64,000 nucleotides of DNA from Gordonia hankookensis (lineage in GTDB: Bacteria > Actinomycetota > Actinomycetes > Mycobacteriales > Mycobacteriaceae), in assembly GCF_014673215.1 (NCBI RefSeq), contig NZ_JACWMS010000003.1:558001-622000 (forward strand), given 5' to 3'. Numbering within the stretch: position 1 is the first letter of the stretch; each line of letters begins with the position of its first letter. Positions 27,206 through 36,918 of the stretch are shown here, in pieces. Made by a program: the position numbers and the translations under genes. The notes under the pieces were generated by a model. The model was not told the origin of the DNA and did no database searches. It saw only the letters and a list, made by a program, of their open reading frames with translations.

Positions 27206-29098
27206 TCAGCCGACGAGCCTGGCCTCGGCGACCTCACCGACTCGCCCCTCCCCGGTGTGCAGCGTGAGCCCTGGCGTCACCGGCCGCACGTCGACATGCC
27301 GCCCCCTGCCCTCGAGCTGGACATAGGCGACGTGCAATCCGGCGCGCACCGGCACCCGAACGGTGCGGCCGCCGTCGAGCGCCATGTCGACGTCGCCGTC
27401 CATGTCGGCGCAGTAGCTGACCGCGACCGTCCAACGCCATTGCAGCAGTGGACCGTCGAGGACGAGCCGCCGCGGCCCGGTCACCTCGGGTCGGCTGCAC
27501 GACCCCCGGCCGGGCCGGACGGTGCGAGCGGGCGTGACGGCGCCGGGCACCATGTTGCCTGCGTTGTCGAGAACGTTCAGCCGGTCGGTGGTCGCAGCGA
27601 AATCCGGACGATCCCGCACACGCCCGAAGGTGTGACTGATCTGATTGTTCGGATACGCAACGGGCAGGAGCACTTCCAGCGGAAGCGACTGATCGAACAT
27701 CGGATGATCCCGGTTCGCGGCGAGCGAGCGCTTCGCGTTCGCGAGATAGTCCCCGGTCGGATCGTCGCGCCACGACGTCGAGAAGGACACCAACGAGATC
27801 ACCGCCGACACCACGGCGAGCGCACCGGCCAGCGGCACGATGACCGGGGCCAGTCGCCGTGCCTCCGTGGCGCCGCCGTGGCGCGCGGCCTCGCCGGGTG
27901 CGGTTGCCGGCGACGCGACGATCAGAGCGATCGCGATGGTGATCACGAGCGCGGCGTCGGGGAGATACCGCATGGTCTGGGCGAGTTCGAGTGCGGTGTT
28001 GGCGCTCGATCGGTTCCACAACACCGGGATCTGGGCGCCGACGACGTAGACGGCCGTGCAGAGCAGGACCGCACCCGCGCCCCGACGTCGTGTGATGGCC
28101 CACCACACCAGCGCCGCGAGGACCACCCAGCCCAGGACGATCATCCAGACCGGCGGGAATCCCATCGGCGGGCTCGGCACCCAGCGCTCCCATTCCCACG
28201 GTCCGCCGACCAGTGACGGGATGACCGCGTCATTGATCGACCGCCACACCAGCCGCATTGTCTGCGTCGCCGAGTGCTGCCCCGCGGTGGCGTCGGAGAC
28301 GGAGAAGAACACCACCGCCCACGCCACGAAGACGACCCCCAGCGACGCCCACAGTGCGCGCGCACCGGTGAATGCCCTGATCAGGGCACTATCCGGTCGA
28401 GCGGCACCGGCATCGCCCTCGCTGTCGATCTCCGGCGGGGCGTCGTCGTCCGGACGCCCGGTGAAACGGGCGGCGAGCACGGCCGCGACGAATGCCACCG
28501 GAAGGATGAAAAGCGACTTCTCGAAGAACGTCAGAGCGATGACGAACACCACCGACGACCGGATCACGATCATCCGGGCGTCAGGTCGACGGCCCCGCGA
28601 CCTGGTCAGCAGTACCGCGTCGGCGACGATCCAGGCCATCGCGGCCTGCATCGGCAAGGTGTTGAGTGCGGCCGCCCACCACGCGAACGCCGGCACGGTC
28701 ATCGGGCTGAACAGGTAGAACGTCAGCGCGGCGAGCGCCGCCACCCCAGCTCGCGGTCCGGCGATCACCCGGATCATCCGCCACACCGAGAGCGAGGCGA
28801 TGGCCTGCAACACGATCATGCTGATCGCCGGCACCAGCCAGTTCACCGGAGCGATCACCGTGGACAGGCCCGCCAGCAGGAACGCGGCAGGCATGAAATG
28901 CCCGTCGTGGCTGTGTCCGAGATAGTCCCAGCTGAGGATCGGGAGCGTGGATGCGCGACCGATCAGCACCAGGTCGTCCCAGTAGAAGTTGCCGGTTGCG
29001 GCCAGCCATCCGCGGACGACGAGCTGTATGAGAATCAACGCGATGGCAACCGACGACACTGTCCCCCTGCTCAGCATGGGCTCCAGTCTCACGGCCAT
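27206..29098 (-). CDS. Polytopic membrane protein, GT-C glycosyltransferase-like
   Basis: About 630 residues with roughly ten to twelve hydrophobic helices in residues 15-450 and a soluble beta-rich C-terminal domain. Shortly after the first helix is NFYWDDLVLIGRAS, whose acidic pair in the first extracytoplasmic loop matches the placement of the catalytic acid in GT-C glycosyltransferases; FEKSLFILP and RYLPDAAL are further conserved-looking stretches. It may transfer a sugar from a polyprenyl donor in envelope assembly, but no family name can be given. Start 29098 avoids overlap with the divergent chorismate mutase; 29077 is an alternative. Confidence 0.65.
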   Translation of the reverse strand: MAVRLEPMLSRGTVSSVAIALILIQLVVRGWLAATGNFYWDDLVLIGRASTLPILSWDYLGHSHDGHFMPAAFLLAGLSTVIAPVNWLVPAISMIVLQAIASLSVWRMIRVIAGPRAGVAALAALTFYLFSPMTVPAFAWWAAALNTLPMQAAMAWIVADAVLLTRSRGRRPDARMIVIRSSVVFVIALTFFEKSLFILPVAFVAAVLAARFTGRPDDDAPPEIDSEGDAGAARPDSALIRAFTGARALWASLGVVFVAWAVVFFSVSDATAGQHSATQTMRLVWRSINDAVIPSLVGGPWEWERWVPSPPMGFPPVWMIVLGWVVLAALVWWAITRRRGAGAVLLCTAVYVVGAQIPVLWNRSSANTALELAQTMRYLPDAALVITIAIALIVASPATAPGEAARHGGATEARRLAPVIVPLAGALAVVSAVISLVSFSTSWRDDPTGDYLANAKRSLAANRDHPMFDQSLPLEVLLPVAYPNNQISHTFGRVRDRPDFAATTDRLNVLDNAGNMVPGAVTPARTVRPGRGSCSRPEVTGPRRLVLDGPLLQWRWTVAVSYCADMDGDVDMALDGGRTVRVPVRAGLHVAYVQLEGRGRHVDVRPVTPGLTLHTGEGRVGEVAEARLVG

Positions 29099-29123
29099 CG
29101 GACCCCGTGGCAAAATCGATCGG

Positions 29124-29471
29124 GTGACTGACGCCAACACCCCCGACGACGAGGTCGGCGACGATGCGGGCACCACGACCGGCTTCGACGTGGCTGCCTA
29201 CGACCTGTCCGCCGACGTCACGACGTTGCCCGACGACATCGATGTGCTGCGAGGCGAGATCGATCGCATGGACGCGATGATCCTGGCCGCGGTCAAACGC
29301 CGGTCGGCCGTGTCCAAGAAGATCGGGGCCGCCCGGATGGCCTCGGGTGGGCCACGCCTGGTCCACAGTCGTGAGGTGAAGGTCCTCGACCGCTTCGCCG
29401 AACTCGGGCAGGAAGGCCACACGCTGGCGATGCTGCTGCTGCGTCTCGGGCGCGGCCCCCTCGGGCGCTGA
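29124..29471 (+). CDS. Chorismate mutase, AroQ class
   Basis: 115-residue protein. The C-terminal 80 residues form the AroQ helical fold: IDVLRGEIDRMDAMILAAVK with the substrate Arg, RRSAVSKKIGAARMASGG, then RLVHSREVKVLDRFAELG. It converts chorismate to prephenate for Phe and Tyr. Like Rv0948c it sits next to the uvrD1 area and is of the intracellular type that depends on DAHP synthase for full activity. GTG at 29124 was chosen; it lies 25 bases from the divergent membrane gene. Confidence 0.9.
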   Translation: MTDANTPDDEVGDDAGTTTGFDVAAYDLSADVTTLPDDIDVLRGEIDRMDAMILAAVKRRSAVSKKIGAARMASGGPRLVHSREVKVLDRFAELGQEGHTLAMLLLRLGRGPLGR

Positions 29472-29580
29472 GGGCGACTCACACGAAACTGCTGCCGCAC
29501 AGCGCTCTTCTCGCAACTGCCGCATTCCCCTCAGACCACGACGACCGGCGCCATTGACCGTGCGCTCACGTCGGAGTTGA

Positions 29581-30369
29581 GTGGACGTCATGTTCACGTC
29601 GCCCGCCGACGGATACGACCGCTTCATGGGCCGCTACACGCGGACACTTGCGCCCGCCCTGGTCGACGCTGCGCGGGTTGACCAGGCTGAGCGGGTCCTC
29701 GACGTCGGCTGCGGGCCGGGCGGTCTGACGGGTGTCCTCGCCCGGCTGCTGGGGGAGCAGAACGTCGCGGCGATCGACCCGGCTGCCCAGTTCGTCACCG
29801 CCTGTCACGAGCGATATCCCGATGCCGACGTCCGTCAGGGCACCGCCGAGGCACTGCCATGGCCCGACGACGACTTCGACGCGGCGTTCTCGTGCCTGGT
29901 CGTCGGCTTCATGACCGACGCCGATCAGGGCCTGCGCGAGATGTCACGCGTCACGCGCCCGGGCGGGGTGGTCGCCGCGTGTATGTGGGACCTCGACGAG
30001 GGCGGCATGACGATGCTCGAGACCTTCTGGGCAGGCGCCCGGGAGCTCGACCCAGCCGTCGTCGGCGAGCGTATGCGGGTGGGTGTCGGCCGCGGCGACA
30101 TCGCCACCCGTCTACGCCGGATCGGTCTGCACGACGTCGTCGACGGCGCACTGATCGCTCACGCCGACTACACGGACTTCGATGACTTCTGGCAGCCGTT
30201 CACCTTCGGCGTCGGACCGGCCGGTGCACACCTGGCAGCGTTGCCAACCGACCAGCAGGAGCGGGTACGCGACCTCTGCCGCCCGCAGCTACCGGACGGA
30301 CCGTTCACGCTGAGCGCTCGCGCCTGGTTCGCCTGCGGAACCGTCCCGCCGCCGGACGCCGACCGCTGA
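29581..30369 (+). CDS. SAM-dependent methyltransferase, class I
   Basis: 262-residue methyltransferase. Motif I is [19 protein letters not shown] near residue 40, followed by [11 protein letters not shown] (acidic residue that binds the SAM ribose) and [16 protein letters not shown] as motif IV with [15 protein letters not shown] as post-motif. The start GTG 29581 has GGAG four bases upstream; ATG 29590 is possible. The substrate is not predictable and no partner gene is adjacent. It is upstream of pgi by 43 bases and may be co-transcribed. Confidence 0.85.
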   Translation: MDVMFTSPADGYDRFMGRYTRTLAPALVDAARVDQAERVLDVGCGPGGLTGVLARLLGEQNVAAIDPAAQFVTACHERYPDADVRQGTAEALPWPDDDFDAAFSCLVVGFMTDADQGLREMSRVTRPGGVVAACMWDLDEGGMTMLETFWAGARELDPAVVGERMRVGVGRGDIATRLRRIGLHDVVDGALIAHADYTDFDDFWQPFTFGVGPAGAHLAALPTDQQERVRDLCRPQLPDGPFTLSARAWFACGTVPPPDADR

Positions 30370-30412
30370 TGTCAGGCCCCGCGGGCCGCGCCGACGACAT
30401 AGGGTGAACGTC

Positions 30413-32104
30413 ATGAGTGACGTCTCCGGCAGTGACTTCGACACGAGCGACCACGACGACATCACCGCGACCCAATCCTGGCAGGCACTCGCCGCGCATC
30501 AGCCACACGTGTACGCGATGCATCTGCGCGAGGTCTTCGCGGTCGACCCCGATCGCGGGCGGGAATTGACCGTCGACGTCGGGGATCTGCACATCGACTA
30601 CTCGAAGCATCGCGTGCTGCGCGAGACCCTGGAACTGTTGGCGAGCCTCGCGCGCGAGGTCGGGCTCGAGGATCGTCGCGACGACATGTTCGCAGGCGAA
30701 CACATCAACACCTCGGAAGATCGCGCGGTCCTGCACACGGCACTGCGTCTACCGGCCGACGCCTCGCTGCATGTCGACGGACAAGACGTGGTCGCCGACG
30801 TCCACGAAGTCCTCACCGCCATGGGCGCGTTCACCGACAAGCTGCGCAGCGGAGAGTGGAAGGGGCACACCGGCAAACCCATCACCGACGTCGTCAACAT
30901 CGGTATCGGCGGCTCCGATCTCGGCCCGGTGATGGTCTATCGGGCGCTGCGTCACTATGTCGACGCAGGCATCCACTGCCATTTCGTGTCCAATGTCGAC
31001 CCGGCCGACATGGTCGGCACCCTTGCCGAACTCGACGCGGAGACCACGCTGTTCGTCATCGCCTCCAAGACGTTCACGACACTCGAGACTCTGACCAACG
31101 CGGCGGCGGCGCGCACCTGGCTCCTGAAGGAACTCGGCGCAGGCGACGACGCGGTCGCCAAACACTTCGTCGCCGTGAGCACCAATGCCGACGAGGTCGC
31201 GAAGTTCGGCATCGACACCGTCAACATGTTCGGGTTCTGGGACTGGGTGGGCGGCCGCTACTCCGTGGACTCGGCGATCGGCCTGTCGGTGATGGCCGCG
31301 ATCGGCAAAGAGCGATTCGCCGACTTCCTCTCCGGGTTCCACGTCGTCGACCACCACTTCCGCACCGCGCCCCTCGAACAGAACGCGCCGGTCATCCTGG
31401 GCCTGATCGGGCTCTGGTACAACAACTTCTGGGATGCCCAGTCGCGTGTGGTGCTCCCCTATTCCGACGACATGGCCCGTTTCGCAGCGTATTTGCAGCA
31501 GCTGACCATGGAGTCCAACGGCAAATCCGTCACCGCACACGGCCATCACGTCACCACCGACACCGGCGAGGTGTTCTGGGGTGAACCGGGCACCAACGGG
31601 CAGCACGCCTTCTATCAGCTGCTCCATCAGGGCACCCGCATGATCCCCGCCGATTTCATCGGTTTCGCCGAACCCACCGACGATCTGCCGACCGCCGACG
31701 GAACCGGCTCCATGCACGATCTGCTGATGAGCAACTACTTCGCGCAGACCAAGGTGCTGGCCTTCGGCAAGACCGCCGACGAGATCGCCGACGAGGGTGT
31801 CCCGCCGAATGTGTTGGCACACAAGGTGATGCCCGGAAACCGACCATCCACGTCGATCCTCGCGCCCCGGTTGACCCCGTCGGTCATCGGGCAGCTGATC
31901 GCCCTGTACGAGCACCAGGTGTTCGTGGAGGGGATGATCTGGGGTATCAACCCGTTCGATCAATGGGGCGTCGAACTCGGCAAGACGCAGGCCAAAGAAC
32001 TGCTCGGGATCATTGTGGAGGCACAATCGCCTGCGCCACAAGAGGATTCGTCGACCGACGAGCTCGTACGATGGTATCGCGAGCATCGCGGCCGCGCGCG
32101 GTGA
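30413..32104 (+). CDS. pgi: Glucose-6-phosphate isomerase
   Basis: 563-residue phosphoglucose isomerase, the glycolysis/gluconeogenesis enzyme linking glucose-6-P and fructose-6-P. Conserved blocks include [51 protein letters not shown], the catalytic Glu region [15 protein letters not shown], the signature [19 protein letters not shown] and the C-terminal [16 protein letters not shown] at 30413 was chosen over GTG 30404. Its stop is three bases from the convergent DUF1851-like gene. Confidence 0.97.
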   Translation: MSDVSGSDFDTSDHDDITATQSWQALAAHQPHVYAMHLREVFAVDPDRGRELTVDVGDLHIDYSKHRVLRETLELLASLAREVGLEDRRDDMFAGEHINTSEDRAVLHTALRLPADASLHVDGQDVVADVHEVLTAMGAFTDKLRSGEWKGHTGKPITDVVNIGIGGSDLGPVMVYRALRHYVDAGIHCHFVSNVDPADMVGTLAELDAETTLFVIASKTFTTLETLTNAAAARTWLLKELGAGDDAVAKHFVAVSTNADEVAKFGIDTVNMFGFWDWVGGRYSVDSAIGLSVMAAIGKERFADFLSGFHVVDHHFRTAPLEQNAPVILGLIGLWYNNFWDAQSRVVLPYSDDMARFAAYLQQLTMESNGKSVTAHGHHVTTDTGEVFWGEPGTNGQHAFYQLLHQGTRMIPADFIGFAEPTDDLPTADGTGSMHDLLMSNYFAQTKVLAFGKTADEIADEGVPPNVLAHKVMPGNRPSTSILAPRLTPSVIGQLIALYEHQVFVEGMIWGINPFDQWGVELGKTQAKELLGIIVEAQSPAPQEDSSTDELVRWYREHRGRAR

Positions 32105-32107
32105 CGA

Positions 32108-32641
32108 TTACTGCCAGCGAGTTTCGTCGAACACTTCGTCGGGGATCTCGTCACCGGGCTCCATACCGAGAGCTTCCATGCGGCCCACCAGCGCCGCGGC
32201 CACCGCGACGAAGGTGATGAGATCCTGTGGCTCCGTGGAACGTTCCGCCGGATCGCCACCCATGAACTCGAATACCGAAGGCGGCACACAGTCGCCCATG
32301 TCGATCGACCGCCGCCCGGTGGCCGTACGCCAGGCGTCGAAACTGGCGACGTCGACCGCGTCGGCGATGTCGCCGGTGCGCACGGCATCGAGAACCTCGT
32401 CGACCGAGGTCAGCGGACCGCTGCTGCCACTGGACGCGTCGAAGCCGACCACGGTGTCCGATGCCAGTTCCGAGTCGTCGTCGAGCGTGAAATAGACGAT
32501 GCCACGCCAGTCCGCGCCGAGCGCGGTCACATCGTCGCGCCCGAAGATGTCCGTCAGAAGGTCACCGATCTCGTCACGACGGCGTTCACCGAACAACTGA
32601 AACGCGCCATTGGCCACAACCTGCCCCTGCTTTGCCGACAC
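32108..32641 (-). CDS. DUF1851/Tdi1-like immunity-fold protein (tentative)
   Basis: 177-residue acidic protein without signal or membrane segment. The C-terminal half, with GDCVPPSVFEFMGG followed by a strand-rich QDLITFVAVAAAL, resembles the C-terminal Tdi1/DUF1851 layout in which a GQ...P.LGG turn precedes a final helix and strand. The N-terminal half has LFGERRRDEIGDLLTDIFG and DWRGIVYFTLDDD. GTG at 32641 has AAGG upstream; the longer frame covers the divergent lipoprotein gene and is not used. If the family call is right it could be an orphan immunity or housekeeping protein; no toxin gene is adjacent. Confidence 0.45.
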   Translation of the reverse strand: MSAKQGQVVANGAFQLFGERRRDEIGDLLTDIFGRDDVTALGADWRGIVYFTLDDDSELASDTVVGFDASSGSSGPLTSVDEVLDAVRTGDIADAVDVASFDAWRTATGRRSIDMGDCVPPSVFEFMGGDPAERSTEPQDLITFVAVAAALVGRMEALGMEPGDEIPDEVFDETRWQ

Positions 32642-32681
32642 ATCGGTTACCTTACGCAACGTGAGACTCTCACCCACGGTG

Positions 32682-33335
32682 ATGTATGCGACCCGCCGCG
32701 TGTTGCCTGCGGTGTGCCTGGTGGCTGCGCTGACGACCGCGGCGTGCGCGACGTCGACGACGGCCGACGTCGAGCCGCCGACCTCGGTTCCGACCAGCGC
32801 TGCGGTCATCGTGCCGGCCGGACAGAGCGCCCGTTCCGCACCGGGCACCGGACTCACCTTCGGGGAGAATGCCGTACTGCCCGCCGATGCGTTCGCGGAG
32901 ACGGGGTCACTGGCGATGTACACGGTCACCGGGATCACCCCGGCCGAGGGCGTACCCGAGAACACCACCAGGGGCGGCGCCCCCTACTACGTCTATGTGA
33001 CGGTGACATCGCTCGCGACCAGGGCGGGAGCGGCGCCGGGTGTGATGGGGCTGAGTGCGAGCGCGGACGGGAGGACTCCCGCGTTGACGATGTCCCCCGA
33101 CCCGGGTCTGGCAAAATGCCCGGTCACCACGCCGCCGCCCCAGATGCGGCGCGGCGAATCGTATGCGACCTGTCTGGTCGCGGTGGCCGACCCGGGTCAG
33201 CGACTCCGTCAGGTCATCTATTGGGCCGATACGACGGGAGATCCCGCGCTGGACTACAAGTCGTCGCCGGTCGTCTGGTCGCCTGCCGGCGCGCCACCCC
33301 CGTCGGCAGGCTCACCGACACCGGCACCGGGCTGA
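32682..33335 (+). CDS. Putative secreted lipoprotein
   Basis: 217-residue protein of unknown function. MYATRRVLPAVCLVAAL followed by TTAAC forms a lipoprotein signal with the lipidated Cys at about residue 22. The mature part is Thr/Pro/Ala-rich and then beta-rich, with YYVYVTVTSLATRAG and a Cys pair (AKCPVTT, YATCLVAV) likely to form a disulfide outside the cell. The layout resembles ligand- or calcium-free Ig-like extracellular domains. It is divergent from the DUF1851-like gene by 40 bases. Confidence 0.7.
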   Translation: MYATRRVLPAVCLVAALTTAACATSTTADVEPPTSVPTSAAVIVPAGQSARSAPGTGLTFGENAVLPADAFAETGSLAMYTVTGITPAEGVPENTTRGGAPYYVYVTVTSLATRAGAAPGVMGLSASADGRTPALTMSPDPGLAKCPVTTPPPQMRRGESYATCLVAVADPGQRLRQVIYWADTTGDPALDYKSSPVVWSPAGAPPPSAGSPTPAPG

Positions 33336-33358
33336 CCCGTGCGGCGCAGACCCGCTGT

Positions 33359-34108
33359 CTAGACCATACGGCGGGTGATGGCCGACGGGAGATGACGCAG
33401 CGCCGCGGCGATCGGTATCCACGGCCAACGCGGCACCGGCGCCCACGAGGATTCGTTCTCGATGGCAGACACCATCGCCCTGACCCCCTGCTCCGTGCCC
33501 GTCATCATGGCGGTCTCGACTCCGCGGTTGATGTCGGTCTCGATATATCCCGGCAGGAGAACCGAGATGGTGATCGCGGAGCCCGCGAACTCCGCCTGCA
33601 ACCCCTGCCCCAGCGTGGCGAGGCCCGCTTTGGATGCCGAGTACGCCGCCTGCGCCCTGGGCAGTCCGCGGACCGCGCTCATCGAGCTGACCAGCACCAG
33701 ATGTCCGTGATCCTGCGCCCGGAAGATCTCCATCGCGGCCTCGACCTGTGCCAGAGCGCCGACCAGATTCGTCTGCACGGTCTCGATGTTCGCCGACGCC
33801 ATCCCCGTTCCGATCGGCGCGCCCTTGCCCGACCCCGCGTTGACGATGACCCTGTCGAGTCCGCCGATCTCGTCGGCGAGCGCGGTGAAGACCCCCGGGA
33901 CCGAATCTGTGTCGGTGACGTCGAGTCGAGCCGTGGCAACCCGGCCTGCGGTCGGTCGCAGCTCGTCGGCCAGCGCATCGAGCCGGTCGAGACGGCGCGC
34001 ACAGAGTGCCAGGTCGCGGCCTTTGCCCGCGAATTGTCGTGCCATGCCTTCGCCCAGACCGGAACTCGCGCCCGTGATCAAGATCTTCTGCCGTGTCGTC
34101 GCGCTCAC
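33359..34108 (-). CDS. Short-chain dehydrogenase/reductase (Rv0945-like)
   Basis: 249-residue SDR. NAD(P)-binding ILITGASSGLGEGMARQFA at residues 9-27, NAGSGKG near 88, the catalytic Ser in LVSSMSAVRGLP, and the YSASK motif YSASKAGLATLGQGL near 155 are all intact. Presence of Arg in CARRLDRL after the second strand suggests NADPH preference. Position among Rv0944-Rv0955 orthologues supports equivalence to Rv0945; the substrate is unknown. Confidence 0.9.
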   Translation of the reverse strand: MSATTRQKILITGASSGLGEGMARQFAGKGRDLALCARRLDRLDALADELRPTAGRVATARLDVTDTDSVPGVFTALADEIGGLDRVIVNAGSGKGAPIGTGMASANIETVQTNLVGALAQVEAAMEIFRAQDHGHLVLVSSMSAVRGLPRAQAAYSASKAGLATLGQGLQAEFAGSAITISVLLPGYIETDINRGVETAMMTGTEQGVRAMVSAIENESSWAPVPRWPWIPIAAALRHLPSAITRRMV

Positions 34109-34179
34109 GGCTCACCAACCTACCCGCTGGGAAGGCGTCCCGATCGCCGCCCCGACCGCATGACGACGGTGTGATCGCC

Positions 34180-35220
34180 TCAGGCGGTCAGCGCCGTCAA
34201 CCGCAACGCCTGGACCACGTAGTCGGTGCCGGCGCGGTCGCCGACCGTGATACGCATCCCATGGTTTCCGCACTCCTTCGTCGCCACGCCGCAACTCCGC
34301 AGGAGCCGGCCGATGGCAACACCCTCGGCGCCCGGCAGGAACAGGAAATTCGCCTGACTCGGCAGGGTCGGGCAGCCGATGGCCGCCAGCATGTCCGCCA
34401 ATCGCTCGCGCTCCCTCTTCATCGATCGAACACGCTGCGCGAGTTCGGCTTCCGCCGCGAGTGCGACCGGGACCGCGGCCACCGCGGCCGGCCCCACCGC
34501 GAACGGCACCTCGTGGCTGCGCACCTCCGACACCACGCCGATGTCCCCGATGCCGAATCCGACCCGCAGCGCGGCGAGTCCGTAGGCCTTGGAGAAGGTC
34601 CGCAGCGCCAGCACGTCGTCGCGGATGTCGACGAGCAGATGCAGGTCGGGCGGGTTGTCGCAGAACTCGACATAGGCCTGATCGACCAGGGTGAGCACCT
34701 GCGGCGGCATCGCATCGATGAACTCGTAGAGCGCCTGGGGCGCGACGGTCGAGCCCGTGGGGTTGTGTGGGGAGCACACCACCACTGCCATCGTGTCGTC
34801 GGTCACCGCGGCCCGCAGCGCATCGAGATCGACGCTGCCGTCGTCGGCCAGGGCGACGCCGTCGACACGTAGGCCGACCATCTCCGCGAGGATCGGGTAT
34901 CCGTCGAAGGTCGGGACAGCCGTCACCAGCGACGGCGCGCAGATACCGGCTTCCGCGGCCCGGCGCATGCAGACCGCAAACGCGGACAACGCGACTCCGG
35001 TGGCGCCCGCGCCCACGGTCACCTGCCGGTGCGGTACACCGAGGTGGTCGGCGATCTGGCCGCGAGTCCGGTCGGGCAGGAAATCCGGATACCGGTTGGC
35101 CTCGGCCATCACCTCGCGCAGCACCGCGGCCACGGCGGGCAGTGGCGCATAGGCGGATTCGTTGAGGTCGAGGCGGGCCAGCGGCCAGGGCTCGCCTGCC
35201 GGGTCGAGCGGCGGGCTCAT
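34180..35220 (-). CDS. HisC-like PLP aminotransferase in the ThDP/KAS III operon
   Basis: 346-residue fold-type I aminotransferase. LDLNESAYAPLP near residue 17 is the histidinol-phosphate aminotransferase-like N-terminus, SPHNPTGSTV near 150 and VDQAYVEF near 179 are the usual cofactor and substrate segments, and RTFSKAYGLAALRVGFG holds the PLP-binding Lys at 211. Fold and size match HisC but it is not in a histidine operon. It is the last gene of the four-gene operon, overlapping the KAS III-like stop by four bases (ATGA). It likely aminates a keto product of the upstream enzymes. Confidence 0.85.
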   Translation of the reverse strand: MSPPLDPAGEPWPLARLDLNESAYAPLPAVAAVLREVMAEANRYPDFLPDRTRGQIADHLGVPHRQVTVGAGATGVALSAFAVCMRRAAEAGICAPSLVTAVPTFDGYPILAEMVGLRVDGVALADDGSVDLDALRAAVTDDTMAVVVCSPHNPTGSTVAPQALYEFIDAMPPQVLTLVDQAYVEFCDNPPDLHLLVDIRDDVLALRTFSKAYGLAALRVGFGIGDIGVVSEVRSHEVPFAVGPAAVAAVPVALAAEAELAQRVRSMKRERERLADMLAAIGCPTLPSQANFLFLPGAEGVAIGRLLRSCGVATKECGNHGMRITVGDRAGTDYVVQALRLTALTA

Positions 35221-36248
35221 GGACGGCCACCCCAGCGGAGAGCGGCGGCGGCGGCGAAGTCGCCTGCATGCGCGAACGCCGCCGTCATCACCACCTCACC
35301 CTCCCGGATCCGACCGTCGGTGACCGCCGTGTCGAGCGTGACCGGGATCCCGACCGCGAACAGATTGCCGCACTCGTCGAAGGTGTCGGGGTGCCGATCC
35401 TCCGGGAGCTCCAGGGCCTCACGCCAATTGCGCAAGAAGATCCGGTTCGGCTGATTGGTGACGAACCAGTCGAGATCGGCGGGAGCGATGCCGATGGTGT
35501 CGGCCACCTCGATCGCGACCTCGGGCACCATCCGATTGCCGCGGGCGAGGACCTTCGCGATCTTCGCCTCGGTGAATCCGATGTGAATCTGTCCCGGACC
35601 AGCCTCCCAGTACTTTCGCTGCGGCTCGGACACCCCGGTCATGTCGCCCGAGTACTGGCCGTACGACCGGCAGGTCAGGCCGAGGACCGGGCTGCCGCGA
35701 TCGCCGTCGAGGGTGAGAACGGCAACCGCCGAACCGTCCCCGGGGATGGCTGCCTGCGCCTTACCGCGTACCTGTTCCTGGGTGAACACCTGCGCCGCGC
35801 TGTTCTGTGCGAGGCCGAGCAGCGCGCGTCGACCGCCGTTGGCGCGCAGCAGAGCTGATGCGAGGTCGATCATGTGGATGAACGCCGCGCACCCGCCGTT
35901 GTGTACGTCGAGAACGGTCGACGGCCGCAATCCGAGCCGATGCGCCACCTCTCCACCGCAACCGCGGACCGGTACCTCGGGCAGCTGGCTGTGGGTGAGC
36001 ACCACGTCCACGTCGTCGAAGAAGTCGTCGCCGTGCCGTTCGGTGAGCACCCGAGCCGCGGACAACATCATGTCGGCCGAGGTCTCCCCGTCCGACGCAT
36101 GATGCCGGAATGCGGGCGCCCGGAACATCACACTGTCGACGAGCTCGTCATCCTCCGCGAACTGCGCGAAATAGGCTGCGGGCACTCGATTCTCCGGCAG
36201 ATAGGTGGCCAGGTCGACCAGCATCGCCTGTGGTGCAGCATGTGTCAT
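35217..36248 (-). CDS. KAS III-like condensing enzyme with altered active site
   Basis: 343-residue thiolase-fold protein of the 3-oxoacyl-ACP synthase III group. The nucleophile Cys120 lies in VLDVHNGGCAAFIHM and the last active-site Asn in DECGNLFAVGIP (Asn295). Where normal KAS III has a His in a xxHQANxR segment, this protein reads FVTNQPNRIF, placing Asn265 at that position. It may therefore perform acyl transfer or an atypical condensation, not decarboxylative chain initiation. It overlaps genes on both sides by four bases, so it is translated in step with the unknown SRPBCC-like protein and the aminotransferase. Confidence 0.82.
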   Translation of the reverse strand: MTHAAPQAMLVDLATYLPENRVPAAYFAQFAEDDELVDSVMFRAPAFRHHASDGETSADMMLSAARVLTERHGDDFFDDVDVVLTHSQLPEVPVRGCGGEVAHRLGLRPSTVLDVHNGGCAAFIHMIDLASALLRANGGRRALLGLAQNSAAQVFTQEQVRGKAQAAIPGDGSAVAVLTLDGDRGSPVLGLTCRSYGQYSGDMTGVSEPQRKYWEAGPGQIHIGFTEAKIAKVLARGNRMVPEVAIEVADTIGIAPADLDWFVTNQPNRIFLRNWREALELPEDRHPDTFDECGNLFAVGIPVTLDTAVTDGRIREGEVVMTAAFAHAGDFAAAAALRWGGRP

Positions 36249-36907
36249 GATCGCATCCAATCCGGAGTGATGGGCAGGCCGTTGTGGTGCCGGTACTCGG
36301 CGATGGCCGTGAGGTTCTCGAGTTCGAGCTGGTGACCGGCGGAGAACATGTCCCAGAAGTCCCCCACCCACACCGGACGTTCCGGTGGCGCCGTCTCGGG
36401 ATAGGGATTCTCGTCGTAGAACGGGTGATGGCAGTTGTGCCACAGGACCACCGAACCCGGTTTGTCCAGCACCACCTGCGCGTCCACCACCCGCATCAGG
36501 TAGATCATCCAGAGATGCTTGCCCTGGTCCCACGCACAGTGATAATCGACCGTCATCGCATGGGGATTGGCGATCGTGCGGGTGTAGATCTCGGTGTGAT
36601 CGCCGAGGCGGTCGTGCCCGAGCCACAGTCCCGGTTCATCGGTGAGGACGAATCCGCGCAGACTGTAGGTCCACTCCTCCAGCGACCGCGTGTCCGACAG
36701 CCAGCTGTACAACTCGCGCGGTGGTGCGTCCACGTACCCCTGCACCGGGCAGTAGTCGCCGTAGATCTGCTGATGGGGATAGACCGACCGGAGCCGGTCC
36801 ACGAGCACCGGTGTGGCCACCTGCCGAGGATGACTCTCGATGCGCGTGATCCCGGGCAGTGTCGTCGCGTCGTCGCCGAGGTCGGCGAGGGGGGTTGTCA
36901 CGGTCAT
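36245..36907 (-). CDS. Uncharacterised SRPBCC-like protein in the ThDP/KAS III operon
   Basis: 220-residue protein without a confident family. YVDAPPRELYSWLSDTRSLE followed by EWTYSLRGF resembles the helix-grip start of SRPBCC ligand-binding proteins. The rest is unusually rich in His, Trp and Tyr: TVDYHCAWDQGKHLWMIYL, then LWHNCHHPFYDENPYPE and WVGDFWDMFSAGHQLELEN, suggesting a metal or aromatic pocket. ATG at 36907 has AAAGGA upstream; it starts 11 bases after the ThDP gene stop and ends with an ATGA overlap with the KAS III-like gene. A cyclase or product-binding role is possible. Confidence 0.6.
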   Translation of the reverse strand: MTVTTPLADLGDDATTLPGITRIESHPRQVATPVLVDRLRSVYPHQQIYGDYCPVQGYVDAPPRELYSWLSDTRSLEEWTYSLRGFVLTDEPGLWLGHDRLGDHTEIYTRTIANPHAMTVDYHCAWDQGKHLWMIYLMRVVDAQVVLDKPGSVVLWHNCHHPFYDENPYPETAPPERPVWVGDFWDMFSAGHQLELENLTAIAEYRHHNGLPITPDWMRS

Positions 36908-36918
36908 GCGCGGTCCTT

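Noticed and set aside
33352..33366. Third phosphonate-type operator (TGTCTAGACCA)
   Set aside because: It is imperfect, lies across the stop codon of an SDR gene and is far from any start.
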